DNA from: Paracoccaceae bacterium
GTDB lineage: Bacteria; Pseudomonadota; Alphaproteobacteria; Rhodobacterales; Rhodobacteraceae
Length of the DNA stretch: 38,444 bases
Assembly: GCA_902602765.1 (NCBI GenBank)
Contig: CACKSH010000017.1
Coordinates: 1-38,444, forward strand
Direction: 5' to 3'
This document shows, one piece after another, positions 1 to 8,447 of this stretch (the first letter of the stretch is position 1; each line of letters opens with the position of its first letter). The notes under the pieces are model-generated. The model was given only the letters and a program-made list of their open reading frames with translations. It was not told where the DNA came from and did not search any database. The position numbers and the translations under genes were made by a program.

Positions 1-656
<656 letters not shown>

Positions 657-1208
657 ATGACACTTTTAATAATGGGAAATATTCTGTGGATTATTGCACA
701 TTCGTTCAAGCGGATATTACCAAATTTCCGTAATGCTTTAGGAAGTGCAGGAAAAGGTGCAGTAGCTTTATCACTGATTTTAGCACTTGTGTTAATCGTT
801 ACAGGGTACAGATCGGCTGAGTACATTTCAGTTTGGACCCCTCCATACTTTTTAGTACACATTAATAATGTTTTGATGATTTTAGCTATATTTGTATTTG
901 CCTTGGGGCATACCAAAGGTCGCCTAAGAGGTCGTTTACGCCACCCAATGCTGACGTCTGTGAAAATTTGGGCTTTGGCACATCTACTGGTGAATGGCGA
1001 TTTGGCGTCTTTAATTTTATTTGGATTTATGCTTGGTTGGGCTGTCTTGGCTGTGATTTTAATAAATCGTTCGGAATCATGGTCAGCACCAGATCCAGTG
1101 GCCACGAAACGGGATTTTGTCTTAGTATTTATGGTTGTTTCTATTTTTCTTTTACTTTCTGGTTTGCATTGGATCTTTGGTGTTTGGCCTTTTCCTCGAG
1201 GTTTTTAA
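657..1208 (+). CDS. NnrU family membrane protein
   Basis: A 183-residue polytopic inner-membrane protein matching the NnrU family. NnrU was first described beside nitrite and nitric oxide reduction genes, and its biochemical role is not settled. Hydrophobic segments lie around residues 35-55, 65-85, 105-125 and 145-175. An early histidine in the first segment (IIAHSFKRILPNFR), the GHTKGRLRGRLRHPM loop with its cluster of basic residues and histidines, and the WALAHLLVNGD segment are the family's characteristic stretches. The ATG follows a purine run (AAAAAGAGAGAGAG). No denitrification gene is nearby. The setting between mdh and sdhC fits what I recall of related genomes, so a housekeeping membrane or heme-linked role is more likely here than a strict denitrification role. 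Confidence 0.82.
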   Translation: MTLLIMGNILWIIAHSFKRILPNFRNALGSAGKGAVALSLILALVLIVTGYRSAEYISVWTPPYFLVHINNVLMILAIFVFALGHTKGRLRGRLRHPMLTSVKIWALAHLLVNGDLASLILFGFMLGWAVLAVILINRSESWSAPDPVATKRDFVLVFMVVSIFLLLSGLHWIFGVWPFPRGF

Positions 1209-1515
1209 TGACAATGTTGTACATTTTGCTCACTGGTGAGGATAGTTCTGGCTTTTTTAACAAGGTAAGTTTGGCACTGTAGAAAGGTTGGAAACTCTAT
1301 GGAGATCCCCAGTATAATCACCACAGCCAAGTTGTAAAATGCGTTGTGTTCAAGCAGTGGTAAAAAATATTAGCCAGGAATATGATACAGATATTAAATT
1401 GGGAGATTAATAAATTATACATTTATGCTCTGGCAGTTACATAAAATTTGAATTACTTGTTGTTTTTCGAGTTTATGAGCATAAGTAATTTTCAAAACAG
1501 ATGGATGATTTTAAT
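1209..1515. other. Gene-poor 307-bp region upstream of sdhC
   Basis: No recognisable gene. Short open stretches exist (one of about 26 codons between stops around 1280-1362), but none resembles a protein I know. The promoter and leader of the sdh operon must lie here. The distal part carries two overlapping inverted repeats, listed as a separate feature. Related genomes are thought to carry mcl in this neighbourhood; nothing of it is recognisable here. Confidence 0.5.
1421..1491 (+). promoter_or_regulatory. Two mutually exclusive inverted repeats in the probable sdhC leader
   Basis: TTATGCTC at 1423-1430 is complementary to GAGCATAA at 1477-1484, extendable to 10 pairs with one wobble. AATTACTT at 1451-1458 is complementary to AAGTAATT at 1483-1490, extendable to about 11 pairs with wobbles. 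The right arms share 1481-1486, so both helices cannot form at once. The region ends about 25 nt before the preferred sdhC start. The complementarity is directly visible; a regulatory role is inference, and chance is possible in DNA this rich in A and T. Confidence 0.3.
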
Positions 1516-1899
1516 ATGTCGACTTCAAAGAGTGATCAACGACCACTTTCTCCTCATTTATCAGTGTATAAGTGGCAGCTGCATGCTATCACTTCGATAC
1601 TCACTAGAATAACTGGAAATGCGCTTATAGTTGGAGTTATTTTATTTGTTTGGTGGTTACTTGCAGCGGCAACTTCAGAGTCTAATTACCAAATAGTAAA
1701 TGGGATAATTTCAAGTTGGCTAGGTAAGTTAATTTTAATTGGATCCCTCTGGGCCCTTTGGTATCATAGCTTGGCTGGAATTCGTCATCTGATCTGGGAT
1801 CATGCAGTATGGCTTGATATAAATAAATCGAGACTTTTGGGTTGGGCCGTAGTGTTTGGTTCGTTTGCATTAACTTTTTTGACTATTTTATTTGTGTGA
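1516..1899 (+). CDS. sdhC: Succinate dehydrogenase cytochrome b556 subunit
   Basis: Membrane anchor subunit of complex II, holding heme b and part of the quinone site with SdhD. The conserved N-terminal RPLSPHLSVYKW and RITGNAL motifs and the heme-ligand segment WYHSLAGIRHLIWD are all present. Three hydrophobic helices follow the cytoplasmic N-terminus. I prefer the ATG at 1516 (MSTSKSDQRPLSPHL) because a GGA lies about 10 nt upstream and the N-terminus then matches relatives in length. The in-frame ATG at 1501 would add five residues and has no clear Shine-Dalgarno. It is the first gene of sdhCDAB, with a 38-nt gap to sdhD. Confidence 0.95.
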   Translation: MSTSKSDQRPLSPHLSVYKWQLHAITSILTRITGNALIVGVILFVWWLLAAATSESNYQIVNGIISSWLGKLILIGSLWALWYHSLAGIRHLIWDHAVWLDINKSRLLGWAVVFGSFALTFLTILFV

Positions 1900-1937
1900 A
1901 GTTGGCGCAGATTAGTCGAGTTTAGGAGTTATATTTG

Positions 1938-2279
1938 ATGGCATTTAACATTATTAAAACAGGCACCTCACACCACAAGGCAATGAAATTTAGCTCGATG
2001 GTTTTGGTTTTGATGACACCTGTTTTCCTGCTAACAATCGCACCTTTAATGGGTAAGCAGCATGACGTTGTTTTATCAAAGCTTGAACAGCCACTTTATG
2101 CGCTTATCGTCGCAGTTACGTTTACAGTCGGGCTTTTACATTTTAAAAGTGGTGTTCAAGTGTTAATCGAAGATTATGTGCATGGTAAAATGACGAAAGT
2201 ATGGATAAATCTTTCTATTGCTTTATCATACACGTTAATAGGATTAACGCTTTTTGCGTTGTTTAAGATAATGATATAG
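1938..2279 (+). CDS. sdhD: Succinate dehydrogenase hydrophobic membrane anchor subunit
   Basis: Second membrane anchor of succinate dehydrogenase, 113 residues with three transmembrane helices. The segment [18 protein letters not shown] matches the SdhD motif carrying a heme-b ligand histidine, with the acidic DYVH end near the quinone pocket. The ATG at 1938 has an AGGAG Shine-Dalgarno at about 1924-1928. A TTG directly before it (1935) is in frame but is better read as non-coding. The stop is followed 10 nt later by the TTG of sdhA. Confidence 0.94.
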   Translation: MAFNIIKTGTSHHKAMKFSSMVLVLMTPVFLLTIAPLMGKQHDVVLSKLEQPLYALIVAVTFTVGLLHFKSGVQVLIEDYVHGKMTKVWINLSIALSYTLIGLTLFALFKIMI

Positions 2280-2289
2280 GGACTTTTCA

Positions 2290-4101
2290 TTGGAAGCATA
2301 TTCTCACGAAACTCATGAGTACGATGTTGTTGTAGTGGGTGCGGGTGGCTCTGGCTTGCGAGCAACTCTTGGTATGGCTGAGCAAGGGTTGAAAACAGCG
2401 TGTATTACAAAGGTTTTCCCCACAAGGTCTCACACTGTTGCGGCTCAAGGCGGCATAGCAGCCTCGCTCGGGAACATGGGCCCCGATCACTGGCAGTGGC
2501 ACATGTATGATACTGTCAAAGGGTCAGATTGGCTCGGCGATACTGATGCGATGGAGTATTTGGCGCGCGAAGCTCCCAAAGCAGTTTATGAGCTTGAACA
2601 CTATGGCGTTCCTTTCAGTAGAACCGAAAAGGGCGAAATATACCAGCGTCCTTTTGGAGGGCATACTACCGAGTTTGGTGAGGGTCCACCTGTACAAAGA
2701 ACCTGCGCAGCGGCAGATCGAACTGGTCACGCTATCCTTCATACATTGTACGGCCAGTCACTTAAACAGAATGCAGAATTTTATATTGAGTACTTTGCGA
2801 TTGATCTCATAATGTCAGAAGACGGACAATGCCAGGGCGTTGTATGTTGGAAATTAGATGACGGCTCTTTTCACGTTTTTAACGCTAAGCTGGTAGTTTT
2901 AGCGACTGGTGGATATGGTCGCGCATATTTTAGTGCGACGTCAGCTCATACATGTACTGGTGATGGCGGTGGAATGGTTGCTCGTGCTGGTCTTCCCCTT
3001 CAAGATATGGAGTTTGTGCAATTCCACCCAACTGGAATTTACGGATCGGGCTGTCTAATAACAGAAGGAGCTCGAGGTGAAGGTGGTTATTTAACAAATT
3101 CAGAGGGCGAGCGTTTTATGGAGCGATATGCTCCACATTATAAGGATTTGGCTCCCCGAGATTACGTTAGTCGTTGTATGACTATGGAGATCCGAGAAGG
3201 TAGAGGTGCAGGTAAATCAGGTGATCATATACATCTCAATTTAAGTCACTTACCAGAGGATGCACTTTCAGAAAGGTTGCCAGGTATTTCTGAGTCTGCA
3301 AAAATTTTTGCTGGAGTAGACGTCACTAAAGAGCCCATACCAGTCCTTCCAACTGTACATTACAATATGGGAGGTGTTCCTACTAATTATTGGGGTGAGG
3401 TATTATCACCTACAAAAGAGAACCCTAATAAAATTGTGCCCGGGTTAATGGCTGTTGGCGAAGCAGGGTGCGCGTCCGTGCATGGAGCGAATAGACTGGG
3501 ATCAAATTCATTGATTGACCTTGTGGTGTTCGGCAGAGCTTCCGCTATAAAAGCTGGCAAAGTTGTCGATACTAATGCCCATAACCCTGATTTGAATAAA
3601 CTCTCTGTTGATCAGGCTTTTGACCGTTTTGATGGTCTTAGATATGCCAAAGGAGCTATTCCAACCGCCGACTTGCGCTTACAAATGCAAAAAACTATGC
3701 AGGAAGACGCCGCAGTATTTAGAACTGCTGAAACACTATCAAATGGTGTGAAAAAAATGAATAACATTGCCGAAGGCGTAAATGATCTGTCGGTAGTCGA
3801 TAGAAGCCTTGTTTGGAATAGTGACCTGATGGAGACACTTGAACTTACAAATCTAATGCCAAATGCTCTAAGCACAATTTACGGAGCAGAAGCTCGCAAA
3901 GAAAGTAGAGGAGCCCACGCTCATGAAGGTTTTACAAGCCGTGATGACGAAAATTGGCGAGTGCACACTATCGCTCGATTTTCGGAGAACGCTAAATCTG
4001 TCAAGCTTAGCTACAGGCCCGTTATAACAGAACCTCTCTCCACTGAAAATCAGGGTGGCATAAGTTTGTCAAAAATTGCACCAAAAGAGCGGACTTTCTA
4101 G
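2290..4101 (+). CDS. sdhA: Succinate dehydrogenase flavoprotein subunit (TTG start)
   Basis: Catalytic FAD subunit of complex II, oxidising succinate to fumarate; 603 residues, close to the usual alphaproteobacterial length. The N-terminal dinucleotide loop [10 protein letters not shown] (residues 13-22) and the [19 protein letters not shown] block are present, with H48 as the covalent FAD histidine. The substrate and active-site segments [11 protein letters not shown] and [19 protein letters not shown] follow. The C-terminus ([19 protein letters not shown]) is canonical. The start is a TTG at 2290: AGGGA lies seven bases upstream, no ATG is in position, and residues immediately after it ([16 protein letters not shown]) already match relatives. 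Its TAG stop overlaps the sdhB Shine-Dalgarno, which suggests coupled translation. Confidence 0.97.
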   Translation: MEAYSHETHEYDVVVVGAGGSGLRATLGMAEQGLKTACITKVFPTRSHTVAAQGGIAASLGNMGPDHWQWHMYDTVKGSDWLGDTDAMEYLAREAPKAVYELEHYGVPFSRTEKGEIYQRPFGGHTTEFGEGPPVQRTCAAADRTGHAILHTLYGQSLKQNAEFYIEYFAIDLIMSEDGQCQGVVCWKLDDGSFHVFNAKLVVLATGGYGRAYFSATSAHTCTGDGGGMVARAGLPLQDMEFVQFHPTGIYGSGCLITEGARGEGGYLTNSEGERFMERYAPHYKDLAPRDYVSRCMTMEIREGRGAGKSGDHIHLNLSHLPEDALSERLPGISESAKIFAGVDVTKEPIPVLPTVHYNMGGVPTNYWGEVLSPTKENPNKIVPGLMAVGEAGCASVHGANRLGSNSLIDLVVFGRASAIKAGKVVDTNAHNPDLNKLSVDQAFDRFDGLRYAKGAIPTADLRLQMQKTMQEDAAVFRTAETLSNGVKKMNNIAEGVNDLSVVDRSLVWNSDLMETLELTNLMPNALSTIYGAEARKESRGAHAHEGFTSRDDENWRVHTIARFSENAKSVKLSYRPVITEPLSTENQGGISLSKIAPKERTF

Positions 4102-4111
4102 GAATAATGTC

Positions 4112-4891
4112 ATGGTACAGTTAACACTACCCAAAAATAGTAGGATTATGAAAGGGAAGACTTGGCCGAAACCAGAGGGTGCTAATAACTTACGCGTATT
4201 CAAAATATACCGTTGGTCTCCTGATGATACACAAAATCCAAGCTTAGACACATACTTCTTAGATGTTGATAACTGTGGCCCGATGATTTTGGATGCTTTA
4301 ATAAAAATTAAGACTGATATTGATCCAACTTTGACGTTCCGTCGATCATGTCGAGAGGGGATTTGTGGGTCATGCGCTATGAGTATAGATGGTATCAACA
4401 CGCTGGCATGTATTCACGGTATTGATGATGTAAAAGGTGACATAAACATTTATCCGCTACCGCACATGCCAGTTATTAAGGATCTAATACCTGATCTAAC
4501 GCATTTTTACGCACAGCATGCGTCAATAATGCCGTGGTTAGAAACTAAAACCGATAGGCCAAGTAATGAGTGGAAGCAATCCATTGAAGATAGAAAAAAA
4601 TTAGATGGATTATACGAGTGCGTAATGTGTGCATCTTGCTCGACTTCATGTCCCTCGTATTGGTGGAACAGTGATAAGTATTTGGGTCCTGCGGCGCTCC
4701 TTCATGCCTATCGTTGGATTATCGATAGCAGAGATGAGGCGACTGGCGAACGCTTAAGTGAATTAGAGGATCCGTTCAAACTTTATCGGTGTCATACTAT
4801 AATGAACTGTACAAATACGTGTCCGAAGGGATTAAATCCGGCAAAAGCCATTGCAGAAGTTAAAAAAATGATGGTTGAAAAAAGCGCCTAA
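4112..4891 (+). CDS. sdhB: Succinate dehydrogenase iron-sulfur subunit
   Basis: Electron-transfer subunit of complex II, 259 residues. The 2Fe-2S ligands are C80, C85, C88 and C100 (CREGICGSC...C). The ferredoxin-like C-terminal domain has C170, C173, C176, C180 and C227, C233, C237 for the 4Fe-4S and 3Fe-4S centres. The sequence after C173-x-x-C176 matches the quinone-site region (SCPSYWWN). The ATG at 4112 is chosen because AGGA at about 4100-4103 is correctly spaced and the N-terminus [12 protein letters not shown] fits relatives; the frame is open back to 4076. No extra gene separates sdhA and sdhB. It converges on deoD. Confidence 0.97.
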   Translation: MVQLTLPKNSRIMKGKTWPKPEGANNLRVFKIYRWSPDDTQNPSLDTYFLDVDNCGPMILDALIKIKTDIDPTLTFRRSCREGICGSCAMSIDGINTLACIHGIDDVKGDINIYPLPHMPVIKDLIPDLTHFYAQHASIMPWLETKTDRPSNEWKQSIEDRKKLDGLYECVMCASCSTSCPSYWWNSDKYLGPAALLHAYRWIIDSRDEATGERLSELEDPFKLYRCHTIMNCTNTCPKGLNPAKAIAEVKKMMVEKSA

Positions 4892-4917
4892 AAATTTTTT
4901 ATCCAGACTTTATATAT

Positions 4918-5628
4918 TTAATCAGCGGGAAATGCAGCTGCAAGTGCTACGTGTATCATTTGAGCAAAGGTGCTTTCTCGTTCATCGGATGGTAAAGCCT
5001 CCCCAGTCTGTAGGTGATCGGAGACTGTTAAAATTGCGAGAGCTTTCCTTTTGAAACGCGCGGCTAAAGTGTAGAGTTCAGCTGCCTCCATTTCAACAGC
5101 CATAACACCGTGTCTGACCATTTGTTCATTAAGATCTGGTCTTTCGTCATAAAATGTATCGGAAGAATAAATATTTCCTACATGTGTTGTGAAACCTTTT
5201 CTTTTTGCAAATGCGTATGCGCGCTGAAGCAGATAAAAATCTGCGCATGGGGAAAAACTCGCTTCTTTCATTATAGTTGATGAGGGTGTTGTTACGTAAG
5301 TTGTAGTTTGTGCTAGTATGATATCGCGAATGTTTATATTTGGCTGCATTCCACCGCAAGAACCAACTCTAATCAAAGTCTTAACATCATAATCGCGTAT
5401 AAGTTCGTTAGCATATATTGAAAGGGACGGCATGCCCATGCCGCTACCCTGAATCGTTACCTGATTTCCTTTAAATGTCCCAGTGAAACCAAGCATTCCT
5501 CGAACCTTATTTACTAGACGTGGAGATGTTAAAAAGTTTTCTGCTGCCCATTTTGCTCGCATTGGATCCCCAGGTAAAAGAACTGTGTCAGCGATTTCAT
5601 CATTTTTGGCTCCAATGTGAATAGTCAT
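4918..5628 (-). CDS. deoD: Purine-nucleoside phosphorylase, DeoD type
   Basis: Hexameric bacterial purine-nucleoside phosphorylase that cleaves purine (deoxy)nucleosides with phosphate to base and (deoxy)ribose 1-phosphate; 236 residues, the family length. Visible motifs include [10 protein letters not shown] with R24, VRGMLGFTG with R43, IRVGSCGGM with R87 (phosphate ligands), VEMEAAELY with E179 and E181 (ribose contacts), and VSDH with D204, the catalytic acid. It sits three bases after the GNAT gene and probably shares its transcript. It supplies purine bases, a theme continued by the two purine-base deaminases at 30826-33539. Confidence 0.94.
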   Translation of the reverse strand: MTIHIGAKNDEIADTVLLPGDPMRAKWAAENFLTSPRLVNKVRGMLGFTGTFKGNQVTIQGSGMGMPSLSIYANELIRDYDVKTLIRVGSCGGMQPNINIRDIILAQTTTYVTTPSSTIMKEASFSPCADFYLLQRAYAFAKRKGFTTHVGNIYSSDTFYDERPDLNEQMVRHGVMAVEMEAAELYTLAARFKRKALAILTVSDHLQTGEALPSDERESTFAQMIHVALAAAFPAD

Positions 5629-5631
5629 TAA

Positions 5632-6078
5632 TTACCTTTCGTAAATTATAAATGGGGTTAATGACGCAACTTGATCGTACAATTTCCTTGCCGATTGATT
5701 AAAGTCTTGTGTCATCCAATAGACTGAGGGAGTTCCATTTGTATCAGCTGCCTTATATACTGCTTGAATTAAAGCCTTTGCAATACCTTGTTGTCGCATT
5801 TCTTTGAGCGTGAATAAGTCCTGCAAATAACACACATCTGTAGTTTCCCAGTTATCGGCATGGAAAATGTAATGTACGAGGCCATGCAGAGTTTCTCCAC
5901 TATGGGCAACCAAACAATTTTGATTTGTATTCTTGCTGTCGATTAACCGAGAAAATGTTCTGGAATATGTTTTGACGGGTAGTTCTGTCTCATAAAACCT
6001 AAGGTATTCTCCCCATATGTACTGCCACTGCTCTTTGTCGCGCTGTTCTAATGGTCGAATATTAAATTCTTTTATCAC
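5632..6078 (-). CDS. GNAT family N-acetyltransferase
   Basis: A 148-residue acyltransferase of the GNAT superfamily. The acetyl-CoA pyrophosphate-binding loop is visible as MRQQGIAKALIQAVYKAAD (R/Q-x-x-G-x-A/G pattern). It is followed by a beta-5 strand (SVYWMTQDFNQSARKLYDQV) with the usual N...A..LY end. The N-terminal FNIRPLEQRDKEQWQYIW is a typical beta-1/alpha-1 start. The acceptor substrate cannot be told from sequence. It lies downstream of ecm and three bases upstream of deoD on the same strand, which may reflect co-transcription rather than shared function. Confidence 0.85.
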   Translation of the reverse strand: MIKEFNIRPLEQRDKEQWQYIWGEYLRFYETELPVKTYSRTFSRLIDSKNTNQNCLVAHSGETLHGLVHYIFHADNWETTDVCYLQDLFTLKEMRQQGIAKALIQAVYKAADTNGTPSVYWMTQDFNQSARKLYDQVASLTPFIIYER

Positions 6079-6160
6079 TAATCCACCCGTTTTTTTGTCG
6101 TATTGTTTAGGAACATAGAAAACACCTAAACTTTATACGACGAGCTCTGTAATATTAAAG

Positions 6161-8128
6161 TTATTCTGCCGCCACTTTATGTGGATCTGCTAACTCCACT
6201 ATATCAGTCATTATAGAGTTGAGCTCGAAGTCTTTTGGAGTGTAGACTTTAGCTACACCCATTGCTTTGAGGGCAGTGGCGTCTTCGTCTGGTATTATGC
6301 CTCCTACTACTAACGGAATATGGCTCAAATTGGCTTTTGATAGCCTGTCCAACGTTTCCTTCACCAAAGGTATATGGCTTCCAGAAAGAATAGATAGGCC
6401 AATTACGTGTGGGCTTGTTTCTAATACTGCACTGACTAATTGTTCGGGCGTCAAACGAATGCCCTGATACTCTATTTCCATACCACAGTCTCGAGCACGA
6501 AAAGCAATTTGTTCAGCTCCATTGGAGTGTCCATCAAGGCCAGGTTTCCCCATCAAAAATTTTAATCTTCGTCCCAGTTTATCAGATACAAGATCTACAG
6601 ATGAGCGTATTTCATCTAAACCTTCAGTTTTATTTGATTTTGCCTTCGAAAGGCCAGTGGGACCACGGTATTCGCCATACACGGATCTCATAATTTTAGC
6701 CCATTCGCCAGTTGTAACGCCTGCTTTTGCCGCGTTTACTGACGCTGGCACAATATTATCCCCATTATTTGCCGCATCATTTAAATCATTAAGCGCTGTT
6801 TTCACGGCTTCAGAGTCTCTTTCATTACGCCAGGTATTTAGTCTATCAATCTGCTCATTTTCGACGGCAGGATCCACTATCATAATACCTTTATCACCAG
6901 TTGTTAGAGGAGATTCTTCACTTGTAGTAAATTTGTTTACTCCGACGACTACTGTTTCATTTGTTTCAATTTTGTTGAGACGATCTGCATTCGAGTCCAC
7001 TAGTCGGGATTTCATGTACTCAATTGCTTGAACGGCACCTCCCATACTATCGAGATTTGCCAATTCGTGACGCGCTCCATCTTTTAAAATATTAACTTTT
7101 TTTTCGACTGCTGGATTATTATCAAAAAGATCTTCATACTCGAGTAAATCCGTTTCATATGCCATAATTTGTTGCATACGCATTGACCACTGTTGATCCC
7201 ATGGCCTAGGTAAACCTAATGCTTCGTTCCAAGCGGGTAGTTGAACAGCCCTGGCTCTCGCCTTCTTGGACAGGGTTACAGCGAGCATCTCAATTAAAAT
7301 TCGATAAACATTATTTTCTGGCTGTTGCTCCGTTAAACCTAATGAATTTACCTGCACCCCATATCTGAAGCGACTATATTTTGGGTCAGATACACCGTAT
7401 CTTTTCGTACAAATTTCATCCCATAGATCTACAAAAGCTCGCATTTTACACATTTCAGTTACAAATCTAATGCCAGCATTTACAAAAAATGAAATCCTTC
7501 CTACGAGCTTTGGAAACTCGTCTTCGGAAACTCGTGGACGTAATTCATCCAATACCGCAGTCGCAGTTGCTAAAGCAAAAGCCAATTCTTGCTCGGGAGT
7601 GGCCCCGGCTTCTTGTAAATGATACGAGCAAACATTCATTGGATTCCACTTTGGAATTTCTGAATAACAGTATTCTGCGACATCACCTATTAGCTTTAAA
7701 GAGGCTTGAGGTGGGCAAATGTATGTTCCCCTACTTAGGTATTCCTTGATTATGTCATTCTGCACTGTGCCTTGTAAGCTTTTGATATCGGCCCCTTGTT
7801 CTTCTGCGACCGCGATGTATAAGGCCAACAGCCATGGGGCTGTGGCGTTAATCGTCATAGAAGTATTCATTTGATCCAAAGGAATTTGGTCAAATAATGT
7901 TCTCATATCCCCCAAATGGCATATTGGCACACCAACTTTCCCAACCTCGCCACGGGCAAGTAGGTGATCACTGTCATAGCCTGTTTGGGTAGGAAGGTCG
8001 AAAGCAACAGACAGTCCGGTTTGCCCCTTAGCCAGATTTGATCGATATAATTGGTTAGACGCAGCGGCAGTCGAATGTCCTGCGTAAGTTCTAATAAGCC
8101 ACGGGCGATCTCTACTAATTTGTGACAT
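6161..8128 (-). CDS. ecm: Ethylmalonyl-CoA mutase (coenzyme B12-dependent)
   Basis: Converts (2R)-ethylmalonyl-CoA to (2S)-methylsuccinyl-CoA in the ethylmalonyl-CoA pathway using adenosylcobalamin. The 655-residue protein is a single-chain acyl-CoA mutase with an N-terminal TIM-barrel domain (WLIRTYAGHSTAAASNQLYR; DLPTQTGYDSDH) and a C-terminal B12 domain. The base-off cobalamin motif D-x-H-x-x-G is at residues 532-537 (LDGHSNG), followed by the SILSGSH and VVGGIIP loops. It is shorter than methylmalonyl-CoA mutase large subunits and matches Ecm (formerly MeaA). The adjacent divergent ccr gene supports this choice over methylmalonyl-CoA mutase. A GGAG-like sequence precedes the ATG. No B12 riboswitch was recognised upstream. 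Confidence 0.93.
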   Translation of the reverse strand: MSQISRDRPWLIRTYAGHSTAAASNQLYRSNLAKGQTGLSVAFDLPTQTGYDSDHLLARGEVGKVGVPICHLGDMRTLFDQIPLDQMNTSMTINATAPWLLALYIAVAEEQGADIKSLQGTVQNDIIKEYLSRGTYICPPQASLKLIGDVAEYCYSEIPKWNPMNVCSYHLQEAGATPEQELAFALATATAVLDELRPRVSEDEFPKLVGRISFFVNAGIRFVTEMCKMRAFVDLWDEICTKRYGVSDPKYSRFRYGVQVNSLGLTEQQPENNVYRILIEMLAVTLSKKARARAVQLPAWNEALGLPRPWDQQWSMRMQQIMAYETDLLEYEDLFDNNPAVEKKVNILKDGARHELANLDSMGGAVQAIEYMKSRLVDSNADRLNKIETNETVVVGVNKFTTSEESPLTTGDKGIMIVDPAVENEQIDRLNTWRNERDSEAVKTALNDLNDAANNGDNIVPASVNAAKAGVTTGEWAKIMRSVYGEYRGPTGLSKAKSNKTEGLDEIRSSVDLVSDKLGRRLKFLMGKPGLDGHSNGAEQIAFRARDCGMEIEYQGIRLTPEQLVSAVLETSPHVIGLSILSGSHIPLVKETLDRLSKANLSHIPLVVGGIIPDEDATALKAMGVAKVYTPKDFELNSIMTDIVELADPHKVAAE

Positions 8129-8359
8129 TTAAAACTCCTTGAGTATTTTTACGAAATAATCTTAGATTTAAAGGGTAGATAATGAAATATTATGTCGGAG
8201 TCAATTCGCTGCGTTGCGGCGAGTAGTATGAAAAGCTTATCCGCTAAATATTTTAGCTGACCTAATAAACCATTTTTTTTTAACATAAAATAAATTCAAC
8301 AACTATATGGTCCTAATTTATTTTAAAGCAATAAAATTACAAATTAGATACAAAAAAAG

Positions 8360-8386
8360 TTGAAATCTTGCGTGTAGAAATATAAT
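8360..8386 (+). promoter_or_regulatory. Candidate sigma-70-type promoter of ccr
   Basis: A perfect TATAAT at 8381-8386 has TTGAAA at 8360-8365 upstream. The 15-bp spacing is short for an ideal promoter. Transcription would begin near 8393, giving a leader of about 55 nt before the ccr ATG. A+T richness lowers confidence. Confidence 0.4.
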
Positions 8387-8399
8387 GAATGCCAAAGAT

Positions 8400-8423
8400 A
8401 TGATTCTGCATTGCGGCAATCAT
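8400..8423 (+). promoter_or_regulatory. Hairpin in the ccr leader
   Basis: ATGATT at 8400-8405 pairs with AATCAT at 8418-8423, and after a one-base bulge TGC pairs with GCA inside. It lies between the candidate promoter and the Shine-Dalgarno (TGGAGA, about 8437-8442). A role in mRNA stability or initiation is possible; the sequence shows only the complementarity. Confidence 0.3.
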
Positions 8424-8447
8424 AAAAAATTTAATGTGGAGATAATT

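Larger units (their letters stand above)
8129..8447. other. Divergent ecm/ccr control region
   Basis: About 320 bp with no convincing gene. An in-frame ATG at 8394 could extend ccr by 18 residues, but that stretch (DMILHCGNHKKFN) does not resemble Ccr. The rightward part holds a plausible promoter and a leader hairpin, listed separately. A short G+C-rich patch around 8205-8225 (TTCGCTGCGTTGCGGCGAG) stands out from the A+T-rich surroundings and could be a regulator site, but I cannot name the regulator. Confidence 0.5.

Noticed and set aside
1280-1362. Short open stretch reading GWKLYGDPQYNHHSQ as a possible gene remnant
   Set aside because: Only about 26 codons between stops, no start signal, and no family I recognise; chance is as likely.
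2500-2820. Open frames of 70-100 codons on both strands within sdhA
   Set aside because: They lie wholly inside a strongly conserved gene and have no recognisable protein features.
8129-8200. Cobalamin riboswitch ahead of the B12-dependent ecm
   Set aside because: No B12-box-like sequence or G+C-rich multi-stem structure is visible on the minus strand before ecm.
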